Made by a program: the position numbers and the translations under genes. Of a stretch of DNA of 64,000 nt, positions 34,528-43,991 are shown one piece after another. Positions within the stretch are counted from its first letter, which is position 1. Every line of letters starts with the position of its first letter. Source of the stretch: JACRCT01 sp049841135 (lineage in GTDB: Bacteria; Myxococcota; Myxococcia; Myxococcales; UBA5297); the NCBI GenBank assembly GCA_049841135.1, contig JASGHK010000006.1, forward strand, positions 124,001-188,000, written 5' to 3'. Under the pieces are notes generated by a model. It searched no databases, was not told the origin of the DNA, and saw only the letters and a program-made list of their open reading frames with translations.

Positions 34528-35973
34528 GGTTCGCGAAGTGCGCTGCGTCAGGATGGCCTGCAGCTCCTGGTGCGCCCCGGTGATCATCCCCACGCCGCCC
34601 TCGAGCGTGTGGGTGGCCTCGCCCAGCAGCTGAGTCGCGCGCTCGAACCCCCGCATCGCGTGGGAGATGTCGCCGATCTGCGCGCGCTGCTGCTCGGCGG
34701 CGCGGGCGATGCTCTCCACCTTCTCGCTGGTCTTCACGAAGCTGCCGGCGATGCCCTGCACCAGCGCCGCGGTGGTGCGCAACTCGTTGAAGCTGCTCTG
34801 CAGCTGCGCGGTGCTGGCCTCCGCGTCCCTGGCGATCTCCGCGGCGCGCTCGCGCACGCTCGCCAGCAGCGCGCGGCTGTTGACCAGGTCCTGCCCGGAC
34901 TGGCCCACCATCCGCCGCAGCTCCAGCGCCACCACCTGGAACCCCTCGCCCTTCTCGCCGGCGCGGGTCGCCTCCAGCGAGGCGTTCAGCCCCAGCATCT
35001 TCAGGTTCTCGGCGATGTCGCCCAGGGTCTCGTTGACCGCCTCGGTCTGCGCGATGCGCGTCGCCAGCTCGTCGATGCGCGAGCGGACCTGGTCGATGCG
35101 AGCGACAGCCTCCTGGAAGTCCTGCTCCACCTTCTGCAGCTTGCCGACGCTGGCCACCGAGTCGTCGCGGGTCCGCTCGGCGATGGCCCGCGTCTCGAGC
35201 GCCGCCTCGGTGGAGGCCGACACCATCTGCATCAGCCGCTCGGAGGTGGCGTGCACCTCGCTCGAGGCGGTCGACTGCTCGCGCGCCCGGTCGGTCAGCG
35301 AGCTGGCGGTCTGCTGGATGCGCCCCACCGCGCTCGCCAGCTCCGGCTCGATGTGCTCCACCTTCGAAAGCACCCCCGCCTGGCGCGAGGCAGCCACCTG
35401 GTTCTCGCGGAACAGCTCCTCGCCGATCGACTGGCCGGCCCGGTGGAAGAAGAAGGTCACCGGGAACATCGTCGCCGCGTAGACCAGGTCGAAGACGTAC
35501 TGCTCCGCCAGCGAGAGCTTCATCTGCGGGGCCAGGCCTACCAAGGGCAGCAGGATGCCCAGCAGGATCACCACCGTCCCGGCGATCATCGTCGGCAGCA
35601 GCACCCGCCGCGAGATGAGCGCGACGTAGCCCATGATGCCCAGGCTCGCCACCGCCTCCGCGACCGCGCGGTTCTCGCGCAGCAGCATCGCCATGCCGCA
35701 AAACGCGATGCCCGGCAGCGCCACCAGCGCCGAGCCCAGCTCGGACCGGCCTTCGTTGGCCAGCGAGAAGCCCACCGCCCATGCCACGAACATGCCCACC
35801 GCTCCGGCCAGCAGCACGTACCCCTGCCAGCAGGGATGGACCCAGGCGTTGAGCGCGTACGCCACGACGGTGATGGGGCCGACGAGGTAGGTGCCCAGAA
35901 GCTGCACCTTGCGGATGAAGCCCGCCAGAAGCGTCCGGCGGGCCTCGAAGTAGCTCAGGGACGAATCGGTCAC
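34525..35973 (-). CDS. Second chemoreceptor-like protein (MCP) with six-helix membrane domain
   Basis: 482 residues from a GTG start with GAGGAG upstream. Six hydrophobic helices fill about residues 22-170 with no large periplasmic domain. A coiled-coil signalling domain follows, with the tip ENLKMLGLNASLEATRAGE and the following GEGFQVVALELRRM. The tip differs from the classic sequence (A-to-G and R-to-E changes), so coupling to CheA/CheW may be altered. It shares its plan with the protein at 22481 and the AVNETLGDI segment before the tip. The stop lies at the edge of the downstream 70-bp array. Confidence 0.85.
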   Translation of the reverse strand: MTDSSLSYFEARRTLLAGFIRKVQLLGTYLVGPITVVAYALNAWVHPCWQGYVLLAGAVGMFVAWAVGFSLANEGRSELGSALVALPGIAFCGMAMLLRENRAVAEAVASLGIMGYVALISRRVLLPTMIAGTVVILLGILLPLVGLAPQMKLSLAEQYVFDLVYAATMFPVTFFFHRAGQSIGEELFRENQVAASRQAGVLSKVEHIEPELASAVGRIQQTASSLTDRAREQSTASSEVHATSERLMQMVSASTEAALETRAIAERTRDDSVASVGKLQKVEQDFQEAVARIDQVRSRIDELATRIAQTEAVNETLGDIAENLKMLGLNASLEATRAGEKGEGFQVVALELRRMVGQSGQDLVNSRALLASVRERAAEIARDAEASTAQLQSSFNELRTTAALVQGIAGSFVKTSEKVESIARAAEQQRAQIGDISHAMRGFERATQLLGEATHTLEGGVGMITGAHQELQAILTQRTSRT

Positions 35974-36025
35974 GCGGGCTCCTCGGGCATCGGCCCGCAG
36001 AGCCTACCTTCAGTGGGCAAGCGCG

Positions 36026-37824
36026 TCACCGGGCGCGGTGGGACGCCGCACCGGGCGTGCGCCGCCGCCACGTGAGGAGCAGCAGCGCGAACGGAGCCAT
36101 CCACGGCGCGCTGGCCCCAGGGGTGCCGCAGCCCCAGAACTCGGAAGCCTCGGGTCGTCCTTGTCGCCCGCGTCGGCGCGCTTGATCGTCCCGCCGTCGG
36201 CCGCCGGAGGATCGAGCGGGCCAGGCACGTGGGCGTCGGGGTTGACGACTGCAGCGCCGGCGTCCCTGCCGGGCGATCCCGCGTCGGCGCCGGGTTGGGG
36301 TGCGGCGGCATCGGGGCCGGGCTGCCGGGCGGAGGCGTCCGGCCCCGGCTCCGGCTCGGCCGCGGCATCGGATCCGGAAGGGGCGCCCGCGTCGGGCTCC
36401 GGCTGGGCCGCAGCGTCAGGGCTGGGTTCGGCCGCGGCGTCCGCGCCGGGCAGGGTCGCGGCATCGGGGCCGGGTTCGACGGAGGCATCCAGGCCCGGAG
36501 GAGGCTCGGTTCCGGCATCCGGGCCGGGAGGGATGACCGGGCGGTCGGCGCACTTGCCGGCCTCGTAGTAGCCCGGGCCGACTTCGCGGACCCAGGTGAT
36601 GATGCCCAGGCTGTACAGGCCCAGGTTCTCGTTGGAGCCGACCGTGCAGACGTAGGAGTTGTAGCTGCCGCACTGGACCGCGCGGCCCTGCTGGACGTGC
36701 TCGTAGTTGTTGGTGTTCCACTCGTTGCACGCCGGCGGCGGGGTCGAGGCGTCCGGCCCGGGAGGCGGCGGGCTGCCGGCGTCGGCGCCCACCGGCGGGG
36801 TGACGGTGCCGGCGTCGCCCGGCTGGATGGGGCCGGAGGAGTCGAGCCCGAAGAAGCGCGCGGCGTAGTAAGTGGAGCAGATGCCCGCGGAGAGGACGAA
36901 GTTGCCGGCCTGTCCGCAGCCACCCGCGGGCGTGAAGCCCGGCTTGACCGCGGTGCCGTGGCCCATCGAGTCGACGAGCCAGGTCTCGACCAGCGTCTGG
37001 CCCGAGCCGTCGCGGTACTCGGTGTGGGTGGCGGTGTCGACCCTGCCCGTGGCCTCGGCGGTCTGGTCGATGCCGTGGACGTTGGTCCACTGCTTCATCA
37101 ATTCGGCGGAGTTGGCGGTGGAGACGGTGTAGTCGCTGGCGCCCTGCCAGATGGAGACGCGCGGCCACGGGCCGGAGAAGCCCGGGTAGGCGCCGCGGAC
37201 GAGGTCGCCCCAGGTCTTGGCGGCCTGCGACTTGCCGCTGCCCATGCAGGAGCCGGAGTCGCCGATGGAGTCCGCGCAGCGGTAGGGCAGGCCGGCCATC
37301 GGGGCGCCGGCGGCGAAGACGTCGGGGTAGGCGGCGAGCATGGTCGCGGTCATGCCGCCGCCGGCGGAGAGGCCGGTGACGAAGACGCGCGAGGCGTCGA
37401 TGCCGTAGTGGCCCTTCATGTAGTCGACCATCTGCTTGATGGAGAGCGCCTCGCCCTGGTCGCGCTTGTTCTGCGACAGGTCGTACCAGAGGAAGCAGCG
37501 CACGCCAGAGGGCATCTCCGGGTAGACCACGTAGAACTTCCAGAGGTCGGCGAGCTGGTTCCAGCCGGCGTTGGCGTAGTCGGACGCGCCCATCGTGCAG
37601 CCGTGCATCGCAACCACCAGCGGCGCGTTCGCGGGCATCCCCGAGGGGACGTAGGTGTACATGTTCAGGCCGCCCGGGTTGCTGCCGAAGCCGGTGACCG
37701 CTGTCAGGCGCTGCGTCGTGGTGCCGAGGTCGGCCTCGGCGAGGGCGGCGTCCTGCTCGACGCCGCAGGCGGCCAGCGCCGTGGCGGCGAGGAGGGTCAG
37801 GGCGGAGCGGTGAAGAGTGTGCAT
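36026..37824 (-). pseudogene. PHB-depolymerase-like esterase with C-terminal binding domain and MYXO-CTERM tail, one frameshift
   Basis: The N-terminus has a lipobox (TALAACG). The catalytic domain is of the extracellular PHB depolymerase/feruloyl esterase type: VVAMHGCTMGASDYA oxyanion region, GLSAGGGMTA nucleophile (Ser near residue 155) and SMGHG catalytic His. A second domain, NYEHVQQGRAVQCG to GLYSLG, matches the C-terminal domain seen in PHB depolymerases. A long Pro-Asp-Ala linker follows. Adding one base in the GGG run near 36152 restores a MYXO-CTERM tail: WGCGTPGAS, a hydrophobic helix and RRR. Corrected length is about 599 residues. Lipobox and MYXO-CTERM in one protein is unusual. 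Confidence 0.8.
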
Positions 37825-38108
37825 GGTGCCTCCAGAGATTCGATGACCCGTATCCGTAGGCAGGCCCGGATTCGGGTCGTTGCGACGAAAAGCGTGGAGC
37901 GCGGGGCCACGCCAACGGGACGAATGAGACGACAAGGGGACGGGCAACGGACAAATCCCCTCCGCAGTCTGGGACGGCTTCGGGCTTTGGACTTCGGACC
38001 TCGGGGACCGCTGGCCGGCGGTTTGACCCGAAGCCCGGGGCCCGCAGTCCGAAGCCCCCTGCACCCTCGTGGGTTCCGGCTCCGCCGGGTTCGGGGAGGG
38101 CGCGCGCC
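37825..38108. other. Intergenic region with CCCGAAG-type repeats
   Basis: 284 bp between two minus-strand genes. It carries GCTTCGGGCTTTGG near 37980 and the roughly inverted CCGAAGCCCGGGGCCC near 38030. A related CCCGAAGCCCGAAG lies at 39408-39425 beyond the other end of the porin gene, so the porin gene is bracketed by this motif. Confidence 0.4.
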
Positions 38109-39375
38109 TCACACCACCAGCCGCAGCACCAGGTAGAACGCGTCCTTGTCCTTGACCCCGTCGCCGACGCGCCCGCCGGTCATGGTGATGAGCTTGGCGT
38201 AGCGCAGGCTGACCGAGGCGTTGTCGATGATCCACCAGGTGGCGCCGAAGTTCAGGTAGTGCTGCTCGGAGATGGGCAGGGTGCCGGTCTTGCTGCGCAC
38301 GTAGGCGTAGTTGGCGCCGAGGCCGCTGTTGCCCCAGGGGTTGACGTCGAGGCCGCCGGAGGCGACGAGCGCCATGGAGTCGTTGGGGTCCTTCTGCGTC
38401 GGGTCGGGCGGGCTCGACTGCAGGATCATGTCGTTGCGGCGGTAGGCGAAGTTGCCGAAGGGCTGGAGGTGGTTGTTCCAGAGCTTGCCCTTCACCGAGA
38501 TCCGGTAGAGCTCGCCCTGCAGGCCGACGTCGCTCTTGTCCTCGGTGTTGGTGTTGACCCAGTGGAACTGCACGTTGGCCTTGGCCTCGAAGTACTTGCT
38601 CTCGAACATCACGGACGGCGCCAGCACGTCGAGCTCCATCCCGGAGAGCGGGTTGCCGTTGGAGATGGACCGGCGCGGGTAGTCGATGAGCGAGCCCATC
38701 GAGGAGACGTTGCCGCCGAAGCCGAAGGAGGCGGTGGAAGCGAGCGGGTTGCCGGCGGAGAAGAAGAGGCCGGCGGTCAGCCCGTTCCAGGTGTACTGCA
38801 GGATGACGCCCTGGCCGCGGTCGTAGCCGCTCATCAGCAGCGGGGTGCGGCTCAGGGCATCGGCCATGAAGAGGTCGGTCATGTGGCTGGAGAAGTAGTC
38901 GACGCTGGCGGGGTCGCTGACGATGCCGCCGGCGAGCTTGAAGCCCCAGTGTTCGAAGCGCAGGTAGTTGTCGAGCGCGGTCAGCGAGATGGTCCCCTCC
39001 CAGACCGACGTCCCGTAGTTGCCGGCGTCGCGGCGGAACTCGAGGTGGATGCTCGCCCAGTCGCGCAGCCGGCCCTCGACGCCGAAGATGACCATGGCCA
39101 GCGCGGTCTTGATCGGCTCCAGGTCCTCGTAGGTCCCATCAATCTGCCGGTTGCGCTGCAGCTCGAGGTTGAGCCCGCCGGCGAGCCCGAGGATGGGCTT
39201 CACGTAGGTGCCGGTGTTCGGGTCGAAGTACATGGCCCACGAAGGCGCGTTGGGGCCGGCCTCGCGGGCGAAGCTCGGTTCCAGGCGTGATGCCGATGGC
39301 CTGGGCGGCGGCGATCGTGGGGAGGACGGTGAGGAAGAGCGCGGCGAGCGAAGACACGAGTCGCGTGCAGTTCAT
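38109..39375 (-). pseudogene. Porin-like outer-membrane beta-barrel protein, one frameshift
   Basis: The Sec signal peptide (ATG at 39375) ends at TIAAAQA. After removing one extra A near 39282 the frame continues as SFAREAGPNAPSWAMYFDPN and runs to 38109, about 421 residues. The mature part has many amphipathic strands ending in aromatic residues (for example LRFEHWGFKLAGG, YLNFGATWWIIDN) and ends FYLVLRLVV, as in outer-membrane porins. Substrate is not known. It lies between a PHB-depolymerase-like gene and a lipase gene, so uptake of esterase products is possible but unproven. Confidence 0.7.
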
Positions 39376-39434
39376 GAGGAGTCTCGATTCTTGGTGGGGA
39401 TCCCAAAGCCCGAAGCCCGAAGCCCGGCTCAGGC

Positions 39435-40886
39435 CTACTCAGCGAGCTTCGTCTCGATGAACTCCATGCCCGCCTCGGAGCGGATGGAGCCGAAGTGGTT
39501 GGCGAGGAAGCCCTGCAGGTTCGCCACGTCCATGAAGAAGCCGGAGGAGTCGAAGTCGGACAGCTCGATGAGGTGGTTGTCGACGCAGGCCGGGTGGGTG
39601 ACGCGGCGCTTGCCGGCCCCGTCGAGCTCGACCTGGTCCATGTTGAGCCGCGAGGCGGCCTCGGAGACGAACTCGTCCTGCAGCTTGCCGCCCTCCGGGT
39701 CGCGCATGGTGACGGTGGTGAAGCGGATGGCGTGGCCGCCGCACTGGTCGAACTTTCCGTAGGCGAAGGAGCCGTCGGCGCAGGGGGTGGAGTAGAGGTC
39801 CTCGGGGCCGTCGAGCAGCTTGTTGAAGGCGGTGGCCTGCCAGTTGTCCCGGTCGCCCATCTCGCAGTTCACCGCGCCGCGCATGGTCTTGTAGAAGCTG
39901 CAGTTGACGGCGCCGCTGGCGACGCCGTGCGCGGCGCCGGAGGCGAGGACGACGCTCTTGATGCGGGTGAGCGGGTTGAAGGCGAGCTTGCCTGCCCGAT
40001 GCTCGTTGAAGAGCCGGCGCAGCGAGTCCTGGATGACCGTGTAGCCCAGCGAGTGGCCGACGAGCGAGATCTGCGCGTCGGGGTTGGCCTGCATCAGCGC
40101 CTTGAGCAGCGACTGCAGGATGGGCGTCGCCCAGCCGTGGTCGATGTTGCCGCCGCCGTCGCCGTAGGCCGGGTCCTTGGGGCCCGCGGCGGGGTTGGCG
40201 CCGGCGAGCGTCATCACCAGGTCGGTGCGGAAGTCGACGGCGATGACCCGGTGGCCGTTGCCGACGAGCCGGCTCGCGAGCATCGGGCGGGTAGAGGTGT
40301 CGGCGGTCAGCTCGAACTGCGAGAGGCTCTTGAGCTGGCTGCCCGGCTGTGCGGAGTTCTGATCCTGCAGCTTGGAGTTGGAGTACTCCTCCCACGAGTT
40401 GGGGCTCGAGGAGTTGCCGTGCACGAGCACCACGATCGGCTTCTTGGAGTCGAGGGCGACGCCCGAGGGCGGCGTGTACTCCTTGCCGGCGCAGGGGAAG
40501 CCGGGGACGTAGCCGGGCTTGGAGGAGTCGCTGCCCTGGAGCGGGACACCAGGCGCGACAACGGCCTCGTTCAGTCCGTTGAGGAAGAGCTTGCCGTCAT
40601 AGGTTGCACGCGGGACGCAGCCGGGGTGCCCGTTGGCGAGCTCGCGGTAATGGCCCGCGTAGGCCGAGGAGCCGATGGCCTCGGCGGAGTCGGCCATCGC
40701 CGGCAGATCCGCGGTGGACCAGGAGCCCAGGTCGGAACCGTACTTCTCGAGCTTGGCGTCGAGGACCTGGCGGCACGGCGAGACCGGCGTCGCGCCGGCG
40801 TCAGGGCCGGCGGGCAGCGGTGGATCCTCCGGGTCGCAGGCAGCGGCCAGGACGGCGAGCGGCAGGAGGAGGAAGAGGCGCTTCAT
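39435..40886 (-). CDS. Secreted lipase / esterase lipoprotein
   Basis: 483 residues with a lipobox (AVLAAACD). Alpha/beta-hydrolase motifs: oxyanion VVLVHGNSSSPNSW, a long lid-like insert, then the nucleophile SLVGHSLGYTV (Ser near residue 275) and a late GGHAIRF with a candidate His. It contains paired Cys (CVPR, CAGK, CEMGD, CADG) that suggest disulphides. Probably hydrolyses lipids or esters at the cell surface. It lies just upstream of the porin gene in the same direction, and an operon is possible. Confidence 0.75.
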   Translation of the reverse strand: MKRLFLLLPLAVLAAACDPEDPPLPAGPDAGATPVSPCRQVLDAKLEKYGSDLGSWSTADLPAMADSAEAIGSSAYAGHYRELANGHPGCVPRATYDGKLFLNGLNEAVVAPGVPLQGSDSSKPGYVPGFPCAGKEYTPPSGVALDSKKPIVVLVHGNSSSPNSWEEYSNSKLQDQNSAQPGSQLKSLSQFELTADTSTRPMLASRLVGNGHRVIAVDFRTDLVMTLAGANPAAGPKDPAYGDGGGNIDHGWATPILQSLLKALMQANPDAQISLVGHSLGYTVIQDSLRRLFNEHRAGKLAFNPLTRIKSVVLASGAAHGVASGAVNCSFYKTMRGAVNCEMGDRDNWQATAFNKLLDGPEDLYSTPCADGSFAYGKFDQCGGHAIRFTTVTMRDPEGGKLQDEFVSEAASRLNMDQVELDGAGKRRVTHPACVDNHLIELSDFDSSGFFMDVANLQGFLANHFGSIRSEAGMEFIETKLAE

Positions 40887-41206
40887 GGCGGGCTCCTACA
40901 AGGGGCGATGACCCCTATCCGGAGCGAGAGGCGAAAGCTGGTCGTGCGGCTGAATCTTGCCGCGGGTGCGAAGGCTTGGCCCTTCGGGGCTCTCGTCGGC
41001 GGAGTCGGACGAGCGGGTCCACACCGTCGACTCCGTCCACCGGGTCCACACCGTCCACCAACAGCCAGGCACTGAGCGCCTGCCTCGCTCCTTCGCCTGC
41101 GCACCAGTAGCGAGTACCGCGGTCGAGGACCGGGGAGCGCCGAGTCATGTCACAAAGTAGCTGCCTATCTTTAGCAAGGTCGCCCGGACGCCTTGGCGGA
41201 CCGCGC
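40887..41206. other. Intergenic region with GTCCAC-type repeats
   Basis: 320 bp between two minus-strand genes. At 41016-41061 there is a run of GTCCACACCGTC-like repeats. A related GTCCAT-rich run is at 50935-50995. No gene is supported. Confidence 0.5.
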
Positions 41207-42205
41207 TCAATCGCTGAAGGACTCGACGAGGCCGCCGTCCGGCGCCGCCACGAACGCATGCGTGCGGATGCGGCAGTCGGCGACGCCCGCGCAGACGCTG
41301 GTCTTGAACCGGTCGATGGACGAGAGCTTGGTGTTGCTGCCGCTCTGCGCGGCGCCGGTCGCGGCGTCGAAGACCCACATCGTGCCGTCCTTGGTCACCC
41401 ACTCCAAGGTGCTGGACCCGGACTTCGAGTAGGCCTGGGTCTGGAACCGGCAGTCGGTGAGCGTCCCGCCGTAACAGGGTGCGGTGCTCACCCCGAAGTA
41501 GCGCGGCTGGCCGGTGAGCGGCGCACCGTTGACGGCCAGCCCGACGACCGCCGCGTGCGAGACGGCGTCGTAGTTGAACATCTGCCCCACGTTGGTGATG
41601 GCCTCGGTCCAGCCGCCGGAGCTCGTGGGCCGGAAGGCGCGCGTGTCGAGCGTGCAGCCGCCAGTCGAGCCGAAGCAGGGGTCATTCGTGGTCGCCTTCA
41701 GGTACGAGAGGCTCGCGAGGTCCACGCCGTTCTTGAGCACTGCCCCGCTGCGCCCGTCGTACTCCCAGAGCTTGCCGCCCGCAGTGACGGACTCGACCAG
41801 CCCGCCGTCGGGCAACTCGTAGAAGGACCGGCTGTCGAGGTGGCAGTCGCCGCTGCCTGAGCACGGACCCGCCTGGAAACGCTCGATGTCGCGAAGGCAC
41901 CGGCTGTCGAGCGGCGTCGTGCCGCCAGGAAAGGCAAGGTTGTAGAGCCGGGTGCACGACGAGGCATCGGAGCCCGAGGACGCGTCGCCAGGCGCAGCGG
42001 CGTCCGCTGGCACGGAGGCGTCGACGGTCGCGGCAGCGTCGAGCGCGATTGGCGCGGCATCGGTGCCGGGGTGGGCCGCGTCGAGCAAGCCGCCGTCGGC
42101 GCAGCCACCCGACGGACAGTGGAGATCGTCGTGCGTGATGGGGTCGCAGGCGAGGACGACCGCCGTCGCCATCGAGATCGCCGCGAACACGCTGAGGCCA
42201 CGCAT
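41207..42205 (-). CDS. Myxobacterial-type lipoprotein, unknown function
   Basis: 332 residues with a lipobox (AVVLACD) and a Cys pair (CPSGGC). A linker rich in Ala/Asp/Ser leads to a domain of repeated blocks like C-L-D-S-R-S-F-Y-E-L-P-D-G-G-L-V-E-S, with regular Cys pairs (GSGDCHLDSR, STGGCTLDTR, TLTDCRFQTQ, GVADCRIRTH). The four repeated blocks, each about 65 residues, suggest a beta-propeller-like or repeat fold with disulphides. The ATG at 42205 is preferred over a GTG at 42214. It could be the last gene of the sigma/caspase operon, 19-28 bp after the caspase gene. Confidence 0.65.
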   Translation of the reverse strand: MRGLSVFAAISMATAVVLACDPITHDDLHCPSGGCADGGLLDAAHPGTDAAPIALDAAATVDASVPADAAAPGDASSGSDASSCTRLYNLAFPGGTTPLDSRCLRDIERFQAGPCSGSGDCHLDSRSFYELPDGGLVESVTAGGKLWEYDGRSGAVLKNGVDLASLSYLKATTNDPCFGSTGGCTLDTRAFRPTSSGGWTEAITNVGQMFNYDAVSHAAVVGLAVNGAPLTGQPRYFGVSTAPCYGGTLTDCRFQTQAYSKSGSSTLEWVTKDGTMWVFDAATGAAQSGSNTKLSSIDRFKTSVCAGVADCRIRTHAFVAAPDGGLVESFSD

Positions 42206-42233
42206 GCCGGGCACGATACCGGCGTTCGCGCCC

Positions 42234-43991
42234 TCAGAACAGGACGCCCAGCTCGCCGGCGGGAATCAGGAACGCTTGCCGGGCGGCGTCGACCTGGACC
42301 GCATCGATGGCGAGCCGAGCCGTCAGCCGCAGATCGACCGGCCCCACCGAGAAGCCGACGCCTGCTGCGAGATGTCCGGTGAGCCCCAAAGGGTCGCCGA
42401 CGGACCGGCCGTCTCTGGAGAAGCCGACGCCGACCCAGCCCAGCCCCAGCTCGCCGAACGGCCGGATGCGCCAGGGGCCCTCGACGCCGACGACGAGCTC
42501 AGCGCTGCCGCGGTGGACGGTCAGTGCGGCCGGTCCGGCGTTCGGGGAGGCCAGGTAGCCGACCCGGGCGCCGAGGCTGGGAAGGCCGAAGGATCGGCGC
42601 GCGGCGAGGTCGACGCCCACGCCCACACCGGAGAGGCCCAACGCCGCGGTCCCCGCCATGAGACCGGCCTCGAAGCTCCAGCCGCGCTGCTCGGCCGTCG
42701 TCGTCACCGGCTGCGGCTCGGCCTCCACGAACGAGACCGGCACGTGCGGCGAGCGGGCGACGAAGCCTTCGTAAAACGCCCGGCCGAACGGCACCGAGAG
42801 CAGCCCGCGCTCGAGCTCGTCCTCGGCGGCGCCGCGCGACTGGATGGCGCGTGTCTTCCAGTCCGGTCGGAAGGCGCCGACGTCCGCCAGCGCGACCTTC
42901 GCCTCCAGCTTCGAGGTCCGCAGCCAGTACAGCGGCCGTGGCGGCAGCAGCAGCGCGACGCGGTCGAGCCGGTGGAAGCCAGCGAGCGGCACGCCCTTCT
43001 CGTCCTCGACGATGATCCCCTCGCCGGCCTGCTCGCCCATGGACGCCAGCCGCGGCGCCTCGGGGCCCAGCCGCGACAGCGGGCGCCGCCGGTCGGCCGG
43101 TGGGGCGAAGCTGTGGACCGACAGGCGCACCGGGTAGGAGCTGACCTTCTGCAGCGCCGCGCCGAGGTAGGCGTCGAGCTCGCTGTACTCGACGGCGCCA
43201 TCGCCGTTGACGTCGGCCGCGCCCAGCAGCGCCGAGCGCGCCAGGAACGAGAAGACGCCGGAGCGCAGCCGGCTCCACTCGTGCGTCTCGCCGTCCTCCG
43301 ACTCCGCGAAGAGCGCGCCGACGCCCGGCCGGCTCTTGAGCGCCTCGCCGGCCAGCTTCTCGCGGATGCGCGCCACGACCGGGTCCTTGCTCTGGCCGCG
43401 GCGCCCGACGACGCCGGCGGCGTGGCAGGCGTCGACGACGAGGTGCACGTAGTCCGCCTTGAGCGCGTCGACGATCTCCGCGTAGAGCGCCTTCTGGTCG
43501 AGCTTGCCGTCCTGCAGCGTGAGCGAGGCCCGGCCGGCGTCGTCGAGGACGCCGTGGCCGACGTAGACCACCCAGGTCTCCACCAGCTCGCCCGCGGCGC
43601 GCGCCTCCTCGTTGCTGGCCTTCAGCCGCGCCACCGTCCGCCGGAGCGCGTCGAGCGTGGGCGGCAGCGTGCCCTCGGGGAGCGTCGCGACGCGCGCCGT
43701 CTCGTCGTCGAGCAGGGTGAGCAGCGACGTCTCGACTCCGAGGCGGGTCAGGGTCTCCGCCCAGCGCAGGCCGTCGTCGTCGGCGAAGCGCAGCGGGGCG
43801 AGGCCCGGCCCGCCGGAGGCGTTCACCGCGACGACCAGCGCGCGGGCCCGCGTGCGCGGGGCGGTCTGGGCTTGGGCCGGGAGGGCCACGAGGAGGCTGA
43901 GAGCGCTGAGGATTCCTAGCCGGCGGCTGAAGCCGCGCCTGAGGTTGCGAAGCCCGCCTGCGCGGGCTGGGTCGGCGGTGTGCGGCGCCAT
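42234..43991 (-). CDS. Caspase-like peptidase fused to a C-terminal beta barrel
   Basis: 585 residues. A signal peptide-like start is followed by a caspase/metacaspase (peptidase C14) domain with catalytic His in VVYVGHG (near residue 145) and Cys in VVDACHAAG (near 187). An EF-hand-like ADVNGDGAVEYSE lies near 260. The last 160 residues are amphipathic strands ending in FLIPAGELGVLF, like an outer-membrane barrel. The ATG overlaps the TGA of the anti-sigma-type gene (TGATG), supporting this start. The first 25 codons overlap a REP-like repeat, so the signal peptide n-region is repeat-derived. Possible role: surface protease controlled by the adjacent sigma/anti-sigma pair. Confidence 0.8.
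   Translation of the reverse strand: MAPHTADPARAGGLRNLRRGFSRRLGILSALSLLVALPAQAQTAPRTRARALVVAVNASGGPGLAPLRFADDDGLRWAETLTRLGVETSLLTLLDDETARVATLPEGTLPPTLDALRRTVARLKASNEEARAAGELVETWVVYVGHGVLDDAGRASLTLQDGKLDQKALYAEIVDALKADYVHLVVDACHAAGVVGRRGQSKDPVVARIREKLAGEALKSRPGVGALFAESEDGETHEWSRLRSGVFSFLARSALLGAADVNGDGAVEYSELDAYLGAALQKVSSYPVRLSVHSFAPPADRRRPLSRLGPEAPRLASMGEQAGEGIIVEDEKGVPLAGFHRLDRVALLLPPRPLYWLRTSKLEAKVALADVGAFRPDWKTRAIQSRGAAEDELERGLLSVPFGRAFYEGFVARSPHVPVSFVEAEPQPVTTTAEQRGWSFEAGLMAGTAALGLSGVGVGVDLAARRSFGLPSLGARVGYLASPNAGPAALTVHRGSAELVVGVEGPWRIRPFGELGLGWVGVGFSRDGRSVGDPLGLTGHLAAGVGFSVGPVDLRLTARLAIDAVQVDAARQAFLIPAGELGVLF
43919..43979 (+). repeat. REP-like dispersed repeat, copy B, inside a coding start
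   Basis: Contains GGCGGCTGAAGCCGC and AGCCCGCCTGCGCGGGCT hairpins, as at 21561-21619 and 57706-57764. It lies within the first 25 codons of the caspase-like gene on the other strand. Confidence 0.8.
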
